DNA of 64,000 nucleotides from Orobanche coerulescens (GCA_033398695.1 CM065817.1:68622001-68686000), one strand, 5' to 3'. Numbered from the stretch's first letter, positions 47,220 to 55,002 are shown. Notes: generated by a model from the sequence alone, not told the origin. A program made the numbers and translations.

Positions 47220-48227
47220 AGATGAGTCAAATTTGATTTTTCAATAATGTTTAAATTTGTCTATTTTGTGTTTGAATTTGGCTACTTTGTGTTTGAACTT
47301 GGCTTATTTGTGTTTGAAATTGGATTTTTAAGTACTTTGTGAATTTATGTTTTGATTTTTGGATTATATCATTTATATTGCTTAAAAAATAAACAACAAT
47401 TTATAAAACAGTTTATAATTCATATTCAGGGGTAAATCGGTCATTTCATTATTCGACATGATTTATTCGGATGAAAAAAGTAAGCAATAAGATCAATTTA
47501 CCTGCATGACACATTTATCCAAAACAGAAAATTTACTGGACGAATAATTTGGTAAAGAGTCCTTACTTGAGTTATGATGTCGTTATAGCTTTTTAGTAGA
47601 GTTTAGCGGCCAAATAGCAAAAAATAGCAGATCGCGGTGCCTTGAGCGCTACTGTGCCGCTGTTGACCCTGCCGGTTATAATTGTATTGGAAGGTTATAG
47701 TAGCCCATATCAACAAAGCCAACTTTCATTTCAATAGTTGATTGAAAAGTCAAACTTAATGATGGAATTTTGCAAAATAATGAAAAAAACTATTGAAAAA
47801 ACGATGTGGATAAGGCGATATTAGGTTGTATGTAATAAAATTCGAAGTTGTATGCACAAGGATCTACAAGAAATCGAACCCAGGAACAAGGTTAGTATTT
47901 TTATATTTGTGAAATTGTGAGTTAGTTAAAGAAAACGAAAAAGAAATAAAGAATTTATTTGATTTTCACGAAAAGAAATAAACGAAAATATAATGATCTT
48001 TTACTGCAGGTTGCTCAGTGGTTTTAATGCCGACAAGAGTCTTGCAAACGTTGGAGCTCCATTTCAACCAATGCTATAATTCGAAAGTCCCAGCATTAAG
48101 TGGTGGGTCTGATCTCACTCACAAAGGTACCTTATCTTTTCGCTTTCTTATCAAGATTCTTGCCTGCAATAGTATACACTTGGAATCTCGAATCTTCACC
48201 ACCAAACCAAACTGGTCCCAACCTTAA
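24972..48227 (+). CDS. Plant-specific protein of unknown function; gene with a 22.2-kb intron
   Basis: Four exons (24972-25271, 25353-25445, 25528-25795, 48010-48227) join to 879 bp, a predicted 292 residues. Seen: a Ser-rich region with the motif FMAELTRQMAQCM near residues 79-91, a C-terminal block MQAVFLAGSGST...GTGVFFPR in exon 3, and VVLMPTRVLQTLELHF in exon 4. I recall this order (LTRQMA, AVFLxGxG, GTGVFLPR, then a VLxPxRVxQxL block) from a conserved land-plant family with no assigned biochemical role. The exon 3/4 junction falls inside the conserved block and joins exactly in phase 1, the main support for the long intron. Introns 1 and 2 are 81 and 82 bp with GT..AG ends. The start chosen is MAFDCHRRKK; an in-frame ATG lies 36 bp upstream. 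No signal peptide or membrane segment is seen. Expression is not shown. Confidence 0.75.
25353..25445 (+). CDS. Host gene exon 2
   Basis: Thirty-one codons between an acceptor ending TTGAAG and a donor CAAGTAAAG. It keeps the frame, but the sequence (ESGPAKNNRAIKNG) is weakly conserved in my memory of the family, so the exact acceptor is less certain. Confidence 0.55.
25528..25795 (+). CDS. Host gene exon 3
   Basis: The acceptor follows a pyrimidine-rich tract (CTTCTTTATAG). It carries MQAVFLAGSG and GTGVFFPR and ends TCTCAG before GTACAC, phase 1. An exact repeat of the exon end and donor lies 54 bp downstream (donor at 25850). Confidence 0.78.
25754..25876 (+). repeat. Tandem duplication spanning the exon 3 donor
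   Basis: ACCCGACTCAGCTCAACAAA through TCTCAGGTAC and an (AT)n run is present twice with a 54-bp period. Using the second donor adds 18 in-frame codons without a stop. The (AT)n runs probably promoted slippage or unequal exchange. Confidence 0.88.
26045..26927. mobile_element. hAT-type MITE with GGTTCGGTTT repeats
   Basis: Left end TAGGGGTGGACTC, right end GTCACCCTAA. Flanks ATACACAT (26037-26044) and TTACACAT (26928-26935) match in 7 of 8 positions. Both ends are rich in TTCGGTTTGG / CCGAACC motifs. It contains a long (AT)n run near 26272-26305 and a nested Stowaway-like MITE. Confidence 0.82.
26510..26718. mobile_element. Stowaway-like MITE nested in the hAT MITE
   Basis: The TIR is CTCCATCCGTCCGC / GCGGACGGAGGGAG, flanked by TA on both sides (26508-26509, 26719-26720). 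The short size (209 bp) and TA target fit Tc1/mariner-type Stowaway elements. Confidence 0.88.
27133..27759. mobile_element. hAT-type MITE with GGCCCGGC repeats, second copy
   Basis: Same family as 11200-11994: right end GCCACCTCTA and GGCCCGGCC / CGGACCGGC runs. The right duplication is CTTTACAC (27760-27767); the left flank keeps CTTTAC (27127-27132) but the first bases of the left TIR are lost. Confidence 0.8.
27815..28830 (+). mobile_element. Non-autonomous DNA element, family R, copy 1
   Basis: Nearly colinear with 46557-47566: starts near GACTGTTTACTTGTGACTTA, middle of TATATAATATT-type AT repeats, end TTTGGTAAAGAGCCCCTA. The ends form an inverted repeat (AGGGGCT.TTTAC). No coding sequence and no clear target duplication, so the superfamily is open. 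Confidence 0.75.
28920..30830 (+). repeat. Intron segment duplication, unit A
   Basis: Contains in order: GGAATACGGCATTTAGCAAT with AAGTGCACTCTCAATTCG, an AT-rich stretch, a hAT MITE (29726-30383), TTTGCATTGGCTCTTACTTC, and a block with CCTTGAAATTAGTTAAAGTA. The same blocks recur in order from 30985 to 44970 (unit B), separated by other insertions. Confidence 0.75.
29726..30383. mobile_element. hAT-type MITE with CCCGTCCCAT repeats
   Basis: The TIR is TAGGGGTGGGCA / TGCCCACCCCTA, with the perfect 8-bp duplication CATATTAA (29718-29725, 30384-30391). Both ends are made of CCCGTCCCATCCCG / CGGGATGGGACGGG motifs. The middle is AT-rich and non-coding. Confidence 0.93.
30985..31392 (+). repeat. 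Intron segment duplication, unit B, first part
   Basis: Repeats the first block of unit A (GGAATACGGCATTTAGCAAT at 31021) and its following AT-rich part up to the Copia insertion at 31393. Further unit B blocks follow at 39160-39310 and 44700-44970. Confidence 0.75.
31393..31623 (-). mobile_element. 3' LTR of intronic Copia element
   Basis: Plus-strand reading starts TGTTTGAGGAGAAAG and ends TTTTTCGGAACA. A minus-strand purine tract (ACACAGGGGGTG) lies directly inside it and is the probable polypurine tract. Confidence 0.9.
31829..33664 (-). pseudogene. Copia RT and RNase H frame (611 codons, open)
   Basis: An intact open frame with the Copia RT signature: WKDAMQAELDSM, KWVFVRKRN, ARLVAQGFSQRPG, DYEETYSPV, LYGLKRSGRMWY and the catalytic YVDDM. 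RNase H follows with FADAGYLSNPHKGRSQTGY, TLVATSSNHADIIALHE and ADLFTKSLPK near the end. In the element it would be the C-terminal part of Gag-Pol; here it is cut off from the upstream domains by the missing integrase core and the solo LTR, so it is listed as a pseudogene although this frame has no stop. Confidence 0.9.
33661..33744. repeat. 55-bp tandem duplication in the Copia element
   Basis: CCAATAGTACGTATTCTATG starts at 33661 and 33716. It lies at the scar where the integrase core should be and may date from the deletion or its repair. Confidence 0.85.
33801..35741. mobile_element. 1.94-kb solo LTR inserted in the Copia element
   Basis: Starts TGTTAGGAGTATGCC and ends GAATCCCAACA, flanked by the perfect duplication CCGTC (33796-33800 and 35742-35746). 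No internal region and no coding motif. The LTR superfamily is not clear from the sequence alone. Confidence 0.9.
35747..36073 (-). pseudogene. Copia GAG-pre-integrase domain
   Basis: Contains YQLWHDRLGHPERDMM, the usual domain just before the Copia integrase core. The frame passes into the solo LTR and the catalytic core never appears on the other side. Confidence 0.85.
36077..36370 (-). pseudogene. Copia aspartic protease region
   Basis: CLADSGTTHTIL carries the DSG-type active site usual in Copia proteases, followed by GSSQVIQGRGPAHFLLPNG. A stop separates it from the next domain, so the polyprotein is interrupted. Confidence 0.85.
36371..37212 (-). other. Spacer between gag and protease
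   Basis: About 840 bp without a readable Copia domain on either strand. Possibly decayed coding sequence or captured DNA. Confidence 0.45.
37213..38288 (-). pseudogene. Copia gag, frameshifted
   Basis: The first frame (38288-37665) starts MAQSSNVHPEFDILDH and has the gag-polypeptide motifs YHRWVSDVRLAF and KELWDTFEQQFNN. It stops at about 37665; further pieces in other frames end with the zinc knuckle CYTCGSKKHTYRNC (near 37430) and an acidic tail. Gag packages element RNA; frameshifts make this copy inactive. Confidence 0.85.
38289..38907 (-). other. Copia 5' leader
   Basis: Untranslated leader between the primer site and gag, GC-rich near 38830-38880 (GCGGCGGCGG in plus reading). Short frames here are not convincing genes. 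Confidence 0.5.
38908..38923 (-). other. Candidate primer-binding site of Copia element
   Basis: Minus-strand CGTTATCAGCACGTAG lies directly inside the 5' LTR. It does not match initiator tRNA-Met ends as the other elements do; the primer tRNA was not identified. Confidence 0.55.
38924..39154 (-). mobile_element. 5' LTR of intronic Copia element
   Basis: 231 bp, same length as the partner at 31393, with about ten substitutions. The complement of TTTATATAGG inside it is a possible minus-strand promoter element. Confidence 0.9.
39330..39924. mobile_element. CAGTTCAG-rich element, left part
   Basis: Runs of CAGTTCAGTT and variants from about 39400 to 39485, then AT-rich DNA with ATTATTATT. It resumes after the gag-only element (44394 to about 44515) with CTTCAGTTCAG and CTGTTCAGTTCAATTC. 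It resembles the subterminal-repeat MITEs, but TIRs and target duplication could not be fixed. Confidence 0.5.
39925..41153 (-). mobile_element. 3' LTR of element iv
   Basis: Plus reading TGTTGGGTATCGGG to AAAATTATAACA. Contains repeated ATATATATAACAAATATATA blocks (about 40200-40470) that produce Tyr/Ile-rich frames on the minus strand; these are not genes. Confidence 0.92.
41689..41826. repeat. Four-copy 34-bp tandem repeat in element iv
   Basis: ACAAGTCACAAAGAC starts at 41689, 41723, 41757 and 41791. It lies between gag and the 3' LTR. Confidence 0.92.
41847..42653 (-). pseudogene. Copia-type gag of element iv, one internal stop
   Basis: Starts MGMTSTFYLAPFDG at 42653. It has the UBN2-type gag motifs FQIWQQKLKDIL and KELWEKLEELY, then a TAG at about 42276 in an otherwise continuing frame, and the zinc knuckle CYSCGKKCHIASNC in the last part. 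The TAG is probably a CAG-to-TAG change. It would package RNA; the element has no enzymes of its own. Confidence 0.86.
43138..43149 (-). other. Primer-binding site of element iv
   Basis: Minus-strand TGGTATCGGAGC next to the 5' LTR, initiator tRNA-Met type. Confidence 0.85.
43151..44393 (-). mobile_element. 5' LTR of element iv
   Basis: Nearly identical to 39925-41153; differences are mostly in (AT)n length plus a few substitutions. Confidence 0.92.
44399..44990. repeat. End of the CAGTTCAG element and later part of unit B
   Basis: The right part of the CAGTTCAG element ends near 44515. From about 44700 to 44970 the sequence repeats the last block of unit A (30585-30815), with CCTTGAAACTAGTTAGAGTA and GGAACGAAAGAATTATTAAAA. 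No coding sequence. Confidence 0.6.
44991..45122. mobile_element. Small foldback MITE
   Basis: AGGACACACCTTCC / CTGTGTCCCT outer repeats and a long inner inverted repeat: GTTGTACCGTATATTTTACA pairs with the complement of the stretch ending ACGATACAAC. The short AT-rich centre fits a foldback hairpin element. Confidence 0.6.
45392..46555 (-). mobile_element. Family R element, inverted copy with an expanded centre
   Basis: The left end (45392-45680) is the complement of the right end of family R; the right end (about 46440-46555) is the complement of its left end. The centre (45700-46370) instead has four to five diverged units of roughly 140-150 bp of TTTTTATTTTCGAATTTTAA and AAAAAATAAAAGTTCTGATT type. 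It abuts the next copy head to head. Confidence 0.65.
46557..47566 (+). mobile_element. Family R element, copy 2
   Basis: Close to 27815-28830 throughout, beginning AGGGGCTATTTACTTG and ending TTTGGTAAAGAGTCCTTA. No coding sequence. Confidence 0.75.
47567..48009 (+). other. Intron 3 end before the last exon
   Basis: Non-coding. GAGTTTAGCGGCCAAATAGC near 47610 resembles GCATTTAGCGACCCGTAGCG at about 45358, so the family R pair may split an older element. It ends with the acceptor TTTACTGCAG. Confidence 0.5.
48010..48227 (+). CDS. Host gene exon 4 (last exon)
   Basis: Phase 1 acceptor; encodes CSVVLMPTRVLQTLELHF, which I recall as the conserved block that follows the exon 3 motif in relatives. 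It ends with TAA at 48225. A GGTACCTT inside it could be a further donor, so the last 30 or so residues are less certain. Confidence 0.72.
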
Positions 48228-48538
48228 ATCTCAGACAATACAATTGAAATGAATGTGAACCACATCAGCTTACTCTTATTTTATTGTTGAACTTACTGAA
48301 AATGTTAAACTTATAACGGTTGCAAGCGCTTGTAACTTTGGAATCTCTCTAAGGATTTATGTAATCATCCCAAACTTTGTGTAGTTATAGTAATTATCTT
48401 ATATTTTCACTACAAGAAATTACGAAGTAAGTAATAACGGATTCATATCTAATTCATAATTATATTGTAATTAGAACATTCGACAGCGGATTAATCATAT
48501 AATAACTATAAATTGATCGTAGCATAAGATAAGTAGCA
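48228..48538 (+). other. 3' flank of the host gene
   Basis: AT-rich, no clear polyadenylation signal and no other feature recognised. Confidence 0.4.
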
Positions 48539-49011
48539 CTCCTTCCGTTTCTAAAAGATTATCCACTTGTCTGTTTTTAAATGTTTCAAAACTAATCACA
48601 TTTGACCATTTTTACATGGAGTAATGAGGTGAAATTGAAATATAACACTAACTCCTTTAAGGATGGTGGCAGTCATGCTTCCGAAATCATCCATACCTCC
48701 CAAATCCACCAATAATATCATTCCATCTCATTCATACTTTTTTCATACCTCCCAACCCATTTTTAGTGGCAATCATGCTTTTTTCATACCTCCCACATTT
48801 TATTTATTTGTTTTTTGTTTCTAGTGCATGCTTTCCTTCATACCTCCGAAGCAATGTTTGTCGTTGAACCATACCTCTAGCCCATACCTCCGAGGTGGCA
48901 ATGGTGTATACCGCTGGTATACACATGCCGATGGGCATACCGCCCACGACTGCCACCACCCTAAGTATTTGAAAAAGTCAAAACTAAATAATCTTTTAAA
49001 AATGGAGGGAG
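48539..49011. mobile_element. Stowaway-like MITE carrying a nested MITE
   Basis: The TIR CTCCTTCCGTTTCTAAAAGA pairs with the right end TCTTTTAAAAATGGAGGGAG; TA follows the right end and CA precedes the left. Without the nested element it is about 170 bp. Confidence 0.75.
48661..48961. mobile_element. PIF/Harbinger-type MITE nested in the Stowaway-like MITE
   Basis: TIR GGATGGTGGCAGTC / GACTGCCACCACCC with TAA on both sides (48658-48660 and 48962-48964). Contains repeated CATACCTCCCA units. The 3-bp TAA target fits Tourist-type elements. Confidence 0.85.
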
Positions 49012-49013
49012 TA

Positions 49014-50056
49014 CTAAATTAACTATAAGACAATTTCCTAAGCTTTTTAAAAGCAATCCTTAAAAATTTTAGCATGATTTAGGGCTCGTTTAGTATTGCT
49101 TCACTTAATGCGTTTGGTAAATATGAAAAACGACTTTAAAAACAATATATCGATGAGCAACCGCAGTATTTTGAAGCATCACAAGAGATGCTTTGAGAAG
49201 TCGATTTGAATCAAAACACGCGGAGGGTTTCATTTTTCTTAGGATTCCTGAAATGTCCTCATTAATTAATGATAATGGCAAAAAATGAATAGACAGACAT
49301 AATTGTAATTTTTTTGTGCAAAAAAATAATCGTAATTTTATATCTTAATGCTTTTACAATAATCTTTTACAATAAAGTGTATTCTCGTTTTTTACAATAA
49401 ATTTTATATATTATTTTTTCCAGTAAACTTTTTCAATAAACTTATACAGGTAACTGTTATATCTTTAATTTTTTACAATAAATTTATTATTTTCATATTT
49501 TTCAAATTTTGAGAATTTTTTCTAGATTTACCTGTTCATTTTATAAATTTTAGAATATTAATGTTATATATATATATATATATTATCTGGGTAAAGTTTC
49601 ACAATTTATTGAGTTACTTTAAAATTACTTTCAAATTTTAGAAGGTGTTTCTTTATTGTTACATTTTTATAATGTTAAAATAATTTATTTTCTTTTAGAC
49701 TATAGATTTCTCTCCCTTTTTATTTTACTTTATATTATTAATATCGATGCAATATCTAATTTGGTCAATATAAATATTTAGAGCATTTTCATTTGGACTT
49801 TACCACACGCGTTATATACTGATAGTATTTTTATTAAAACTCGCATCTGATTATTTTCATAACACAATAACGACGGTTCTTTTTGTGACCGGAATACCAA
49901 ACTTAGAAATAGATGCTTTTATAACTAAAATATAGTTGTCAAATTCAAAAGTTTTGCTTGATCTCAAATCTATCTTCCTTTTGTTATTTTAATCTCCTAT
50001 TAATAGCCATTTTTTTTTACAATAAATCATGTTTAAAAATAGTCTATTCAGAGGAT
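49014..50056. other. AT-rich intergenic stretch
   Basis: No gene. AGGGCTCGTTTAGTATTGCT at 49080 looks like the start of a DNA element, but a matching right end was not found. Contains TTTACAATAA repeats and an (AT)n run near 49567. Confidence 0.4.
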
Positions 50057-51772
50057 GATGAAAAAACCAAACCAAACCAAACATACTCAGTATATCACAT
50101 TTCGGAGCGAGTGCAGGGAGGAGTAAGATGTCTGTTGACCATGCCTACTTATTACGGTGAGAAGTATTTCATGAAGGCAGAACAGTGCGCGTGAGAAACT
50201 TGTGTGATAAATACTGAAGGAAAACATATGATTCGAAAAAGCTCGAGACCATGCAGCCCATGGCTTGATCCACATGGGACTTACCTAAGCGGAATTTGCT
50301 ACTTCACTCCGATGAACGCTGCTCTAACAAAAGCAGAGGTTGGCTCTGCGCATTTCTTTGTCAAAAATACACCACACACAAAGACAATAGGATAAAATAT
50401 ACAATAAACGTAAAAATGCAATGCTCTAGGTCAAAGCTAACCGAGACAACCCAACCCTGAGGCTCTCAACTACTGCACCGCTCCCTACAAAAGAATCCAC
50501 AACTCTGATCTGGCGCCTCCAAGCGCACCTATCAATAGCCATGGTCTCGGAAAGGTTTACGGCCTTCAAATCTAATCTCAGTTGCTCCTCCCACGTCCTC
50601 CTCGGTCTGCCTCTCCTCCTCTCCCCGACAACCATTAAACTCTCGACCCTCCTCAGCGGAGATGCACCTCCTACGGACGTGGCCAAACCATCTCAATCTC
50701 CCTTCCTAACTTTATTTGAAATGGGCGCCACTTCAGTAGCGTTCCTGAAAACCCCGTTCGCAATTCTATCTAACATTGTGCGACCACACGACCAACGTAA
50801 CATTCTCATTTCAGCCACTTCCAACTTGCTCTCAAGTGACTTCTTCATCGCCCAACATTCGGAGCCATACAACATTGCAGGTCGGATTGCCGCTCTATAG
50901 AATTTACCCTTCAACTTTAGAGGGACTTTCTTGTCGCACAGGACCCCTGTCGCTGCTCTCCACCTTAGCCACCCCGCCTTGATGCGATGCGTGACATCAT
51001 CTTCACACTCATCTTCCTTATGAATGATCGAACCCAAATACTTGAACTTATCCGTACGGGGTACGATCTGATCCGCAATGATTACCTCAACATCTTCCTC
51101 GTTGTCCTCACCACTAAAGTTACACCGGAGATACTCGGTCTTAGACCGGCTCACACGCAAGCCCTGGGATTCTAACTTAGCCCTCCAAAGCTCTAACTTC
51201 GAGTTCACCTCCCTCATCGACTCCGCCACTAACACAATGTCGTCAACAAAAAGCATGCACCACGGGATGCCATCTTGAATCCCTCGTGAAATGACGTCAA
51301 GGATTAGAGCGAAGAGAAGAGGGCTTAGCGCCGACCCCTGGTGTAGCCCTATCTCAACCGAAAAATACTGGGTGTCACCAACTGGGGTCCTAATGCACGT
51401 CCTAGCTTGGGAGTACATGTCTTGGATTGCCCTAACGAACGGCAACGACACCCTCCTCTCTACTAGGCTCCTCCAAATAACATCGCGCGGAATGCTATCA
51501 TAAGCCTTCTCTAGATCTATGAACACCATATGGAGGTCCTTACGCCGCTCTCTAAACTTCTCCATAAGGCGTCTGATGAGATGAATGACCTCCGTCGTGG
51601 ACCTCCCCGGTATGAAGCCAAATTGGTTCTCTGAGATTTCAACTTCTCTTCTAACCCTCAATTCCACCAATCTTTCCCAAAGTTTCATAGTATGACTGAG
51701 GAGTTTAATACCCATATAGTTACTACAACTCTGAGCATCACCTTTGTTCTTGAAAAAAGGCACGACAATACT
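50057..51772 (-). mobile_element. RTE-type LINE, 3' part
   Basis: Minus-strand LINE that ends in TTTGGTTTGGTTTGG repeats at about 50057-50085, the tandem-repeat tail typical of RTE. Includes the 3' UTR, RT and a C-terminal tail. It continues past the gag-only insertion at 56214. A truncated plus-strand relative lies at 24227. Confidence 0.9.
50426..51772 (-). pseudogene. RTE reverse transcriptase, interrupted
   Basis: RT motifs in order: [59 protein letters not shown], the catalytic [11 protein letters not shown], and [15 protein letters not shown] frameshift near 50690 moves the tail (RRRGRPRRTWEEQLRLDLK) to another frame. It would copy element RNA at the nicked target. The copy is dead because element iii splits the RT and the tail is frameshifted. 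Confidence 0.9.
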
Positions 51773-52960
51773 TGTTGGAATATTTATTCCACACATTATT
51801 TAATTTGTGTTTTGATGATTAAAGTTGCTAAACAATAAAACAACATCGAGGCGAAGCAAAACGACGAAGCAGACGAAGACGCAAAAAGTTGCAATCTGGA
51901 CTGCATTAGTGCACGCAAGTGTTCATACGTTAGCGCACGCTAACGAGGAGTAATCTGCATATCAGCCAAGTTCGAAGTAAGCTGAAGTGAAGTCAGCTGA
52001 TGAAGATAGCGCAGGCTACACGTTATTATTAACGCACGCTATCGAAGTCTTGTTACCGTGTGAAGGAATTCAAACACAGAATAACGTATGCAATGAAGTC
52101 AGCATTAGCGCACGCTACAAAGTATGAATAGCGCACGCTAAGAAGTTTGAATCAAGTCAATCAGAACATTGGGAAAAGCAGGTCAAAGTCAGCATATCAA
52201 ACGGATACTTTGACAATCCATGCAACGGATATATTGGATTAGCGCACGCTACAATGTGTTATTAATGCACGCTAATACAAGAAGGTTACGTACGTAAGGC
52301 AGAAGGCATAACGTACGCTAAAGAAGAAAGGAAGCTACTGGACTGAAACTGGGAACAGTCTAGCGCACGCTACCATAGGAAGGCTAGCGCACGCTAGCAA
52401 GTCAAAACAGCCAGCAACGGCTAGTTTATGGGAAATGCCTATAAATACCATCCCTATGGTATTGTTTGAGAACAACAACTTCAAGCAAACAAGTCATACA
52501 TCTGAGATTCATATACTTACATTGTTGTTGTAATATTGAGCTATATATTGTTAGTTTGAGTGTTTATAAATTCAACATTATACACGAGCGGTAAAAGAAA
52601 AGATACGATTGGATTCGGTGTTATTAGGATCAAGTATCCGGCATTGTTAGAATCGCAATCGATATCTAAGTGAGGTTTATCTAGTACCCATAGAAGGCTA
52701 GAGTGGTTGATTCCTTATCCAATAGAAAAGGAAAAACGGTTTTACTCGGACCGATAGAAGACGAGCTTGTAACGGTAATCCCTCGACCGATAGAAGAGAG
52801 GCGTAGAGGTTTTGATCTTAATCCTAAAGAAAAAGATACATCGAGAGAGGACATAGGCTTCGTTAATAGCCGAACCTCTATAAATCTTTGTGTGATTTAT
52901 TTCCGCAATTTATTTTAGCTTCCGCACAAAACGGCGCAGATATCCGATAATATACCAACA
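51773..52960 (+). mobile_element. 5' LTR of element iii
   Basis: TGTTGGAATATTTATTCC to ATATACCAACA, with a dodecamer array (about 51906-52395) and TATAAATA at 52440-52447. Confidence 0.93.
51906..52447 (+). promoter_or_regulatory. Dodecamer array and TATA box, element iii 5' LTR
   Basis: About twelve TAGCGCACGCTA-type motifs, two in a TTACGTACGTAA-like form, before the TATA box. The partner array in the 3' LTR is 55137-55700. A regulatory role is inferred. Confidence 0.6.
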
Positions 52961-52962
52961 AT

Positions 52963-52974
52963 TGGTATCGGAGC
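52963..52974 (+). other. Primer-binding site of element iii
   Basis: TGGTATCGGAGC, 2 bp inside the LTR, initiator tRNA-Met type. Confidence 0.88.
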
Positions 52975-53020
52975 GGTACTCCAATACGCGGCTTAACATC
53001 CGAGGAGAAAAAGATCCAAA

Positions 53021-54599
53021 ATGGCCTTTCAAATCTCTCCAGCCGAAGGCCTTGCTCTCAATCGACCACCATTTTTTGATGGCGCGAACTTCATGACTTG
53101 GAAGAAGAAGATGTCGATATTCATTCGAGCTTACGACATCGAACTTTGGAAGGTGATTTGTCTTGGTCCAAAAATTCTAACGAATTCCAATGGTACGCTT
53201 AAAACATTTGTAGAATATGACGACTCCGATTGGAAAAACGACCATTTTAATTGTAAGGCAACTCAACTTCTCTATTGTGCCTTAAATCCGGAAGAACACA
53301 ACCGGATATCATCGTGTGATAGTGCCATAGAGATTTGGAAAATGCTTGAAGTAACACACGAAGGTACGTCTCAAGTCAAAGAGACTAAGATAAACATGCT
53401 CCTTCACGATTATGAATTATTCCAAATGAAGGACGACGAATCCATCTCGATTATGCTTGACCGATTTTCGGTTATCACCAATGGATTAGCATGTTTCGGA
53501 AAACTTCTTTCGAGTAGTGAGAAAGTAAAGAAAATTCTCCGATCACTACCTCGAGAATGGGACGGTACGGTTACGGCAATAATGGAATCAAAAGATTTAA
53601 ATACTCTCGATTTTAGTGCTCTCGTTGGTTCTCTTATCGACTACGAGATTGTTCTAAAATCTCGGAATGCCAAACCGAAACCGAATGAGAGGTCGATAGC
53701 CTTCAAGGCTAAGATGTCTAAAAAGAAAGAAGAAATTCCGGTGGATGATAGCGACGAAGAAATGGCATATTATGCTAAGAACATTAATAAGTTCCAACAC
53801 TTATTAAACCTGAGAAAAAAGGACATTCAAGCAGGCGAATCGAAGAAACCCGACAACACTTGTCGATTATGTGGTAAACCAGGCCACTTTGCCAAGAACT
53901 GTCGAGTAAAGCAAAAGGAGGTTTTAATCGCAACATGGAGCGACGAAGATCCCGATGAAGATTTTCTTGACCAAAATAATCTCGCTCTCATGGCCCGGAG
54001 TTCATTCGACGATAGCGACGTCGAAAGCCAAGTAAGTAACTCCTACGACGAACTTTTTGAAGCATTCGAGTTATTACATACGGACTATCAAAATGCTTTA
54101 AATGAAATTAAATCCCTCAAGTCTAAATATAAAACTTTGGAAATTGAAAATTCCAAAATACTTGAAAAAGGGAAATTTGTTGAAATCGATCATTCGAAAT
54201 GCATTGAAAACGATAATACTTTAAAAAATGATCTTTTAAAAGTTCAAGATGAACTGAAAATTTTGACAGAAATTCTCGTGCGGAAACGATAAATTTGAAC
54301 AAATGTCATGTGTTCAAAAATATACTCTAAATAAAGAGGGCTTAGGATTCAAACCACGTTCGAAAAACGAATCCGTCAATTTCAAAATACCCCGATGCGA
54401 AAAATGTTTGAAAATCGGGCATCACATTTCAAATTGCAAAAGCCCAAGACGGACGATAAAAATTAAAAAGATTTGGGTTCCTAAAGGAACAAACGTTTCA
54501 AATATCGTTCACATCTCGAAACAAAAACCAACTATAGGTTGGATCCCCAAAAATAAATTTTACAAAGGGGGAGAAGGAATATTTTTGAGGGAGAAATAA
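53021..54599 (+). pseudogene. Copia-type gag of element iii, single frameshift
   Basis: Starts MAFQISPAEGLALNRPPFFD. The first frame runs 423 codons to a stop at 54290: UBN2/DUF4219-type gag (TWKKKMSIFIRAYDIELWK, INMLLHDYELFQMK), the zinc knuckle CRLCGKPGHFAKNC, and a Lys/Glu-rich coiled-coil-like segment. A small indel near 54270 shifts the frame; the second part (54303-54599) has another knuckle, CEKCLKIGHHISNC, and IWVPKGT...GWIPKNK. Gag would form particles, with enzymes needed from elsewhere. Apart from one indel the frame is intact. Confidence 0.88.
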
Positions 54600-55002
54600 T
54601 ACTTTGAGGGGGAGTATTTTTTTTAAAGGGTATAACTAAATTCCCTTATTAATGCATAAATTGGTATCATGCATATTTATATTTCATTTGATATACTCTA
54701 TATTTTTATACTTTTTGATGAAGACAAAAAGGGGGAGAAGGAGATGAATTGAGATAAAAATGAGAAAAATCGAAGAAGTCGAAAAGAAAAAGAAAGCATA
54801 CAAATAGGGGGAGTTGAAAAATTGAAAAATGAAAAACGACGGAGTTGAAAAATAAAGGAGATGTCGAAAAGAAAAGAGGATTGGAGAAACTAACGAAACG
54901 ATCAAAGCCGAGAACTTTGATTCGTAGAAATATACATATATTATTCTTTACAGATTTTATCCAATTCAAGAGTTGTTTTGTAATCATCAAAAAGGGGGAG
55001 AT
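54600..55002 (+). other. Non-coding 3' part of element iii with repeated purine tracts
   Basis: GAGGGGGAGTATT (54606), AAAAGGGGGAGAAGGAG (54726) and AAAAAGGGGGAGA (54989, next to the LTR) are three polypurine-tract-like sequences. The last is in the functional position. Repeated purine tracts are known from SIRE/Maximus-type Copia elements. Confidence 0.7.

Larger units (their letters stand above)
25796..48009 (+). other. Intron 3 of the host gene, about 22.2 kb, filled with transposons
   Basis: Donor GTACAC; acceptor TTTACTGCAG. It holds the elements listed from 26045 to 47566, a host-segment duplication and AT-rich unique DNA. Both intronic LTR elements whose orientation is readable (31393-39154 and 39925-44393) are on the minus strand, antisense to the gene. 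Confidence 0.72.

Noticed and set aside
49080..49905. A hAT-like element starting AGGGCTCGTTTAGTATTGCT
   Set aside because: No matching right terminal repeat or 8-bp duplication was found, so it is not listed as an element.
50541..50900. 119-codon plus-strand frame
   Set aside because: Opposite-strand shadow of the RTE reverse transcriptase.
52703..52918. 71-codon open frame in the 5' LTR of element iii (also at 55956-56171)
   Set aside because: It lies in U5 of the LTR; it is conserved only because the LTRs are duplicates, and has no coding signature.
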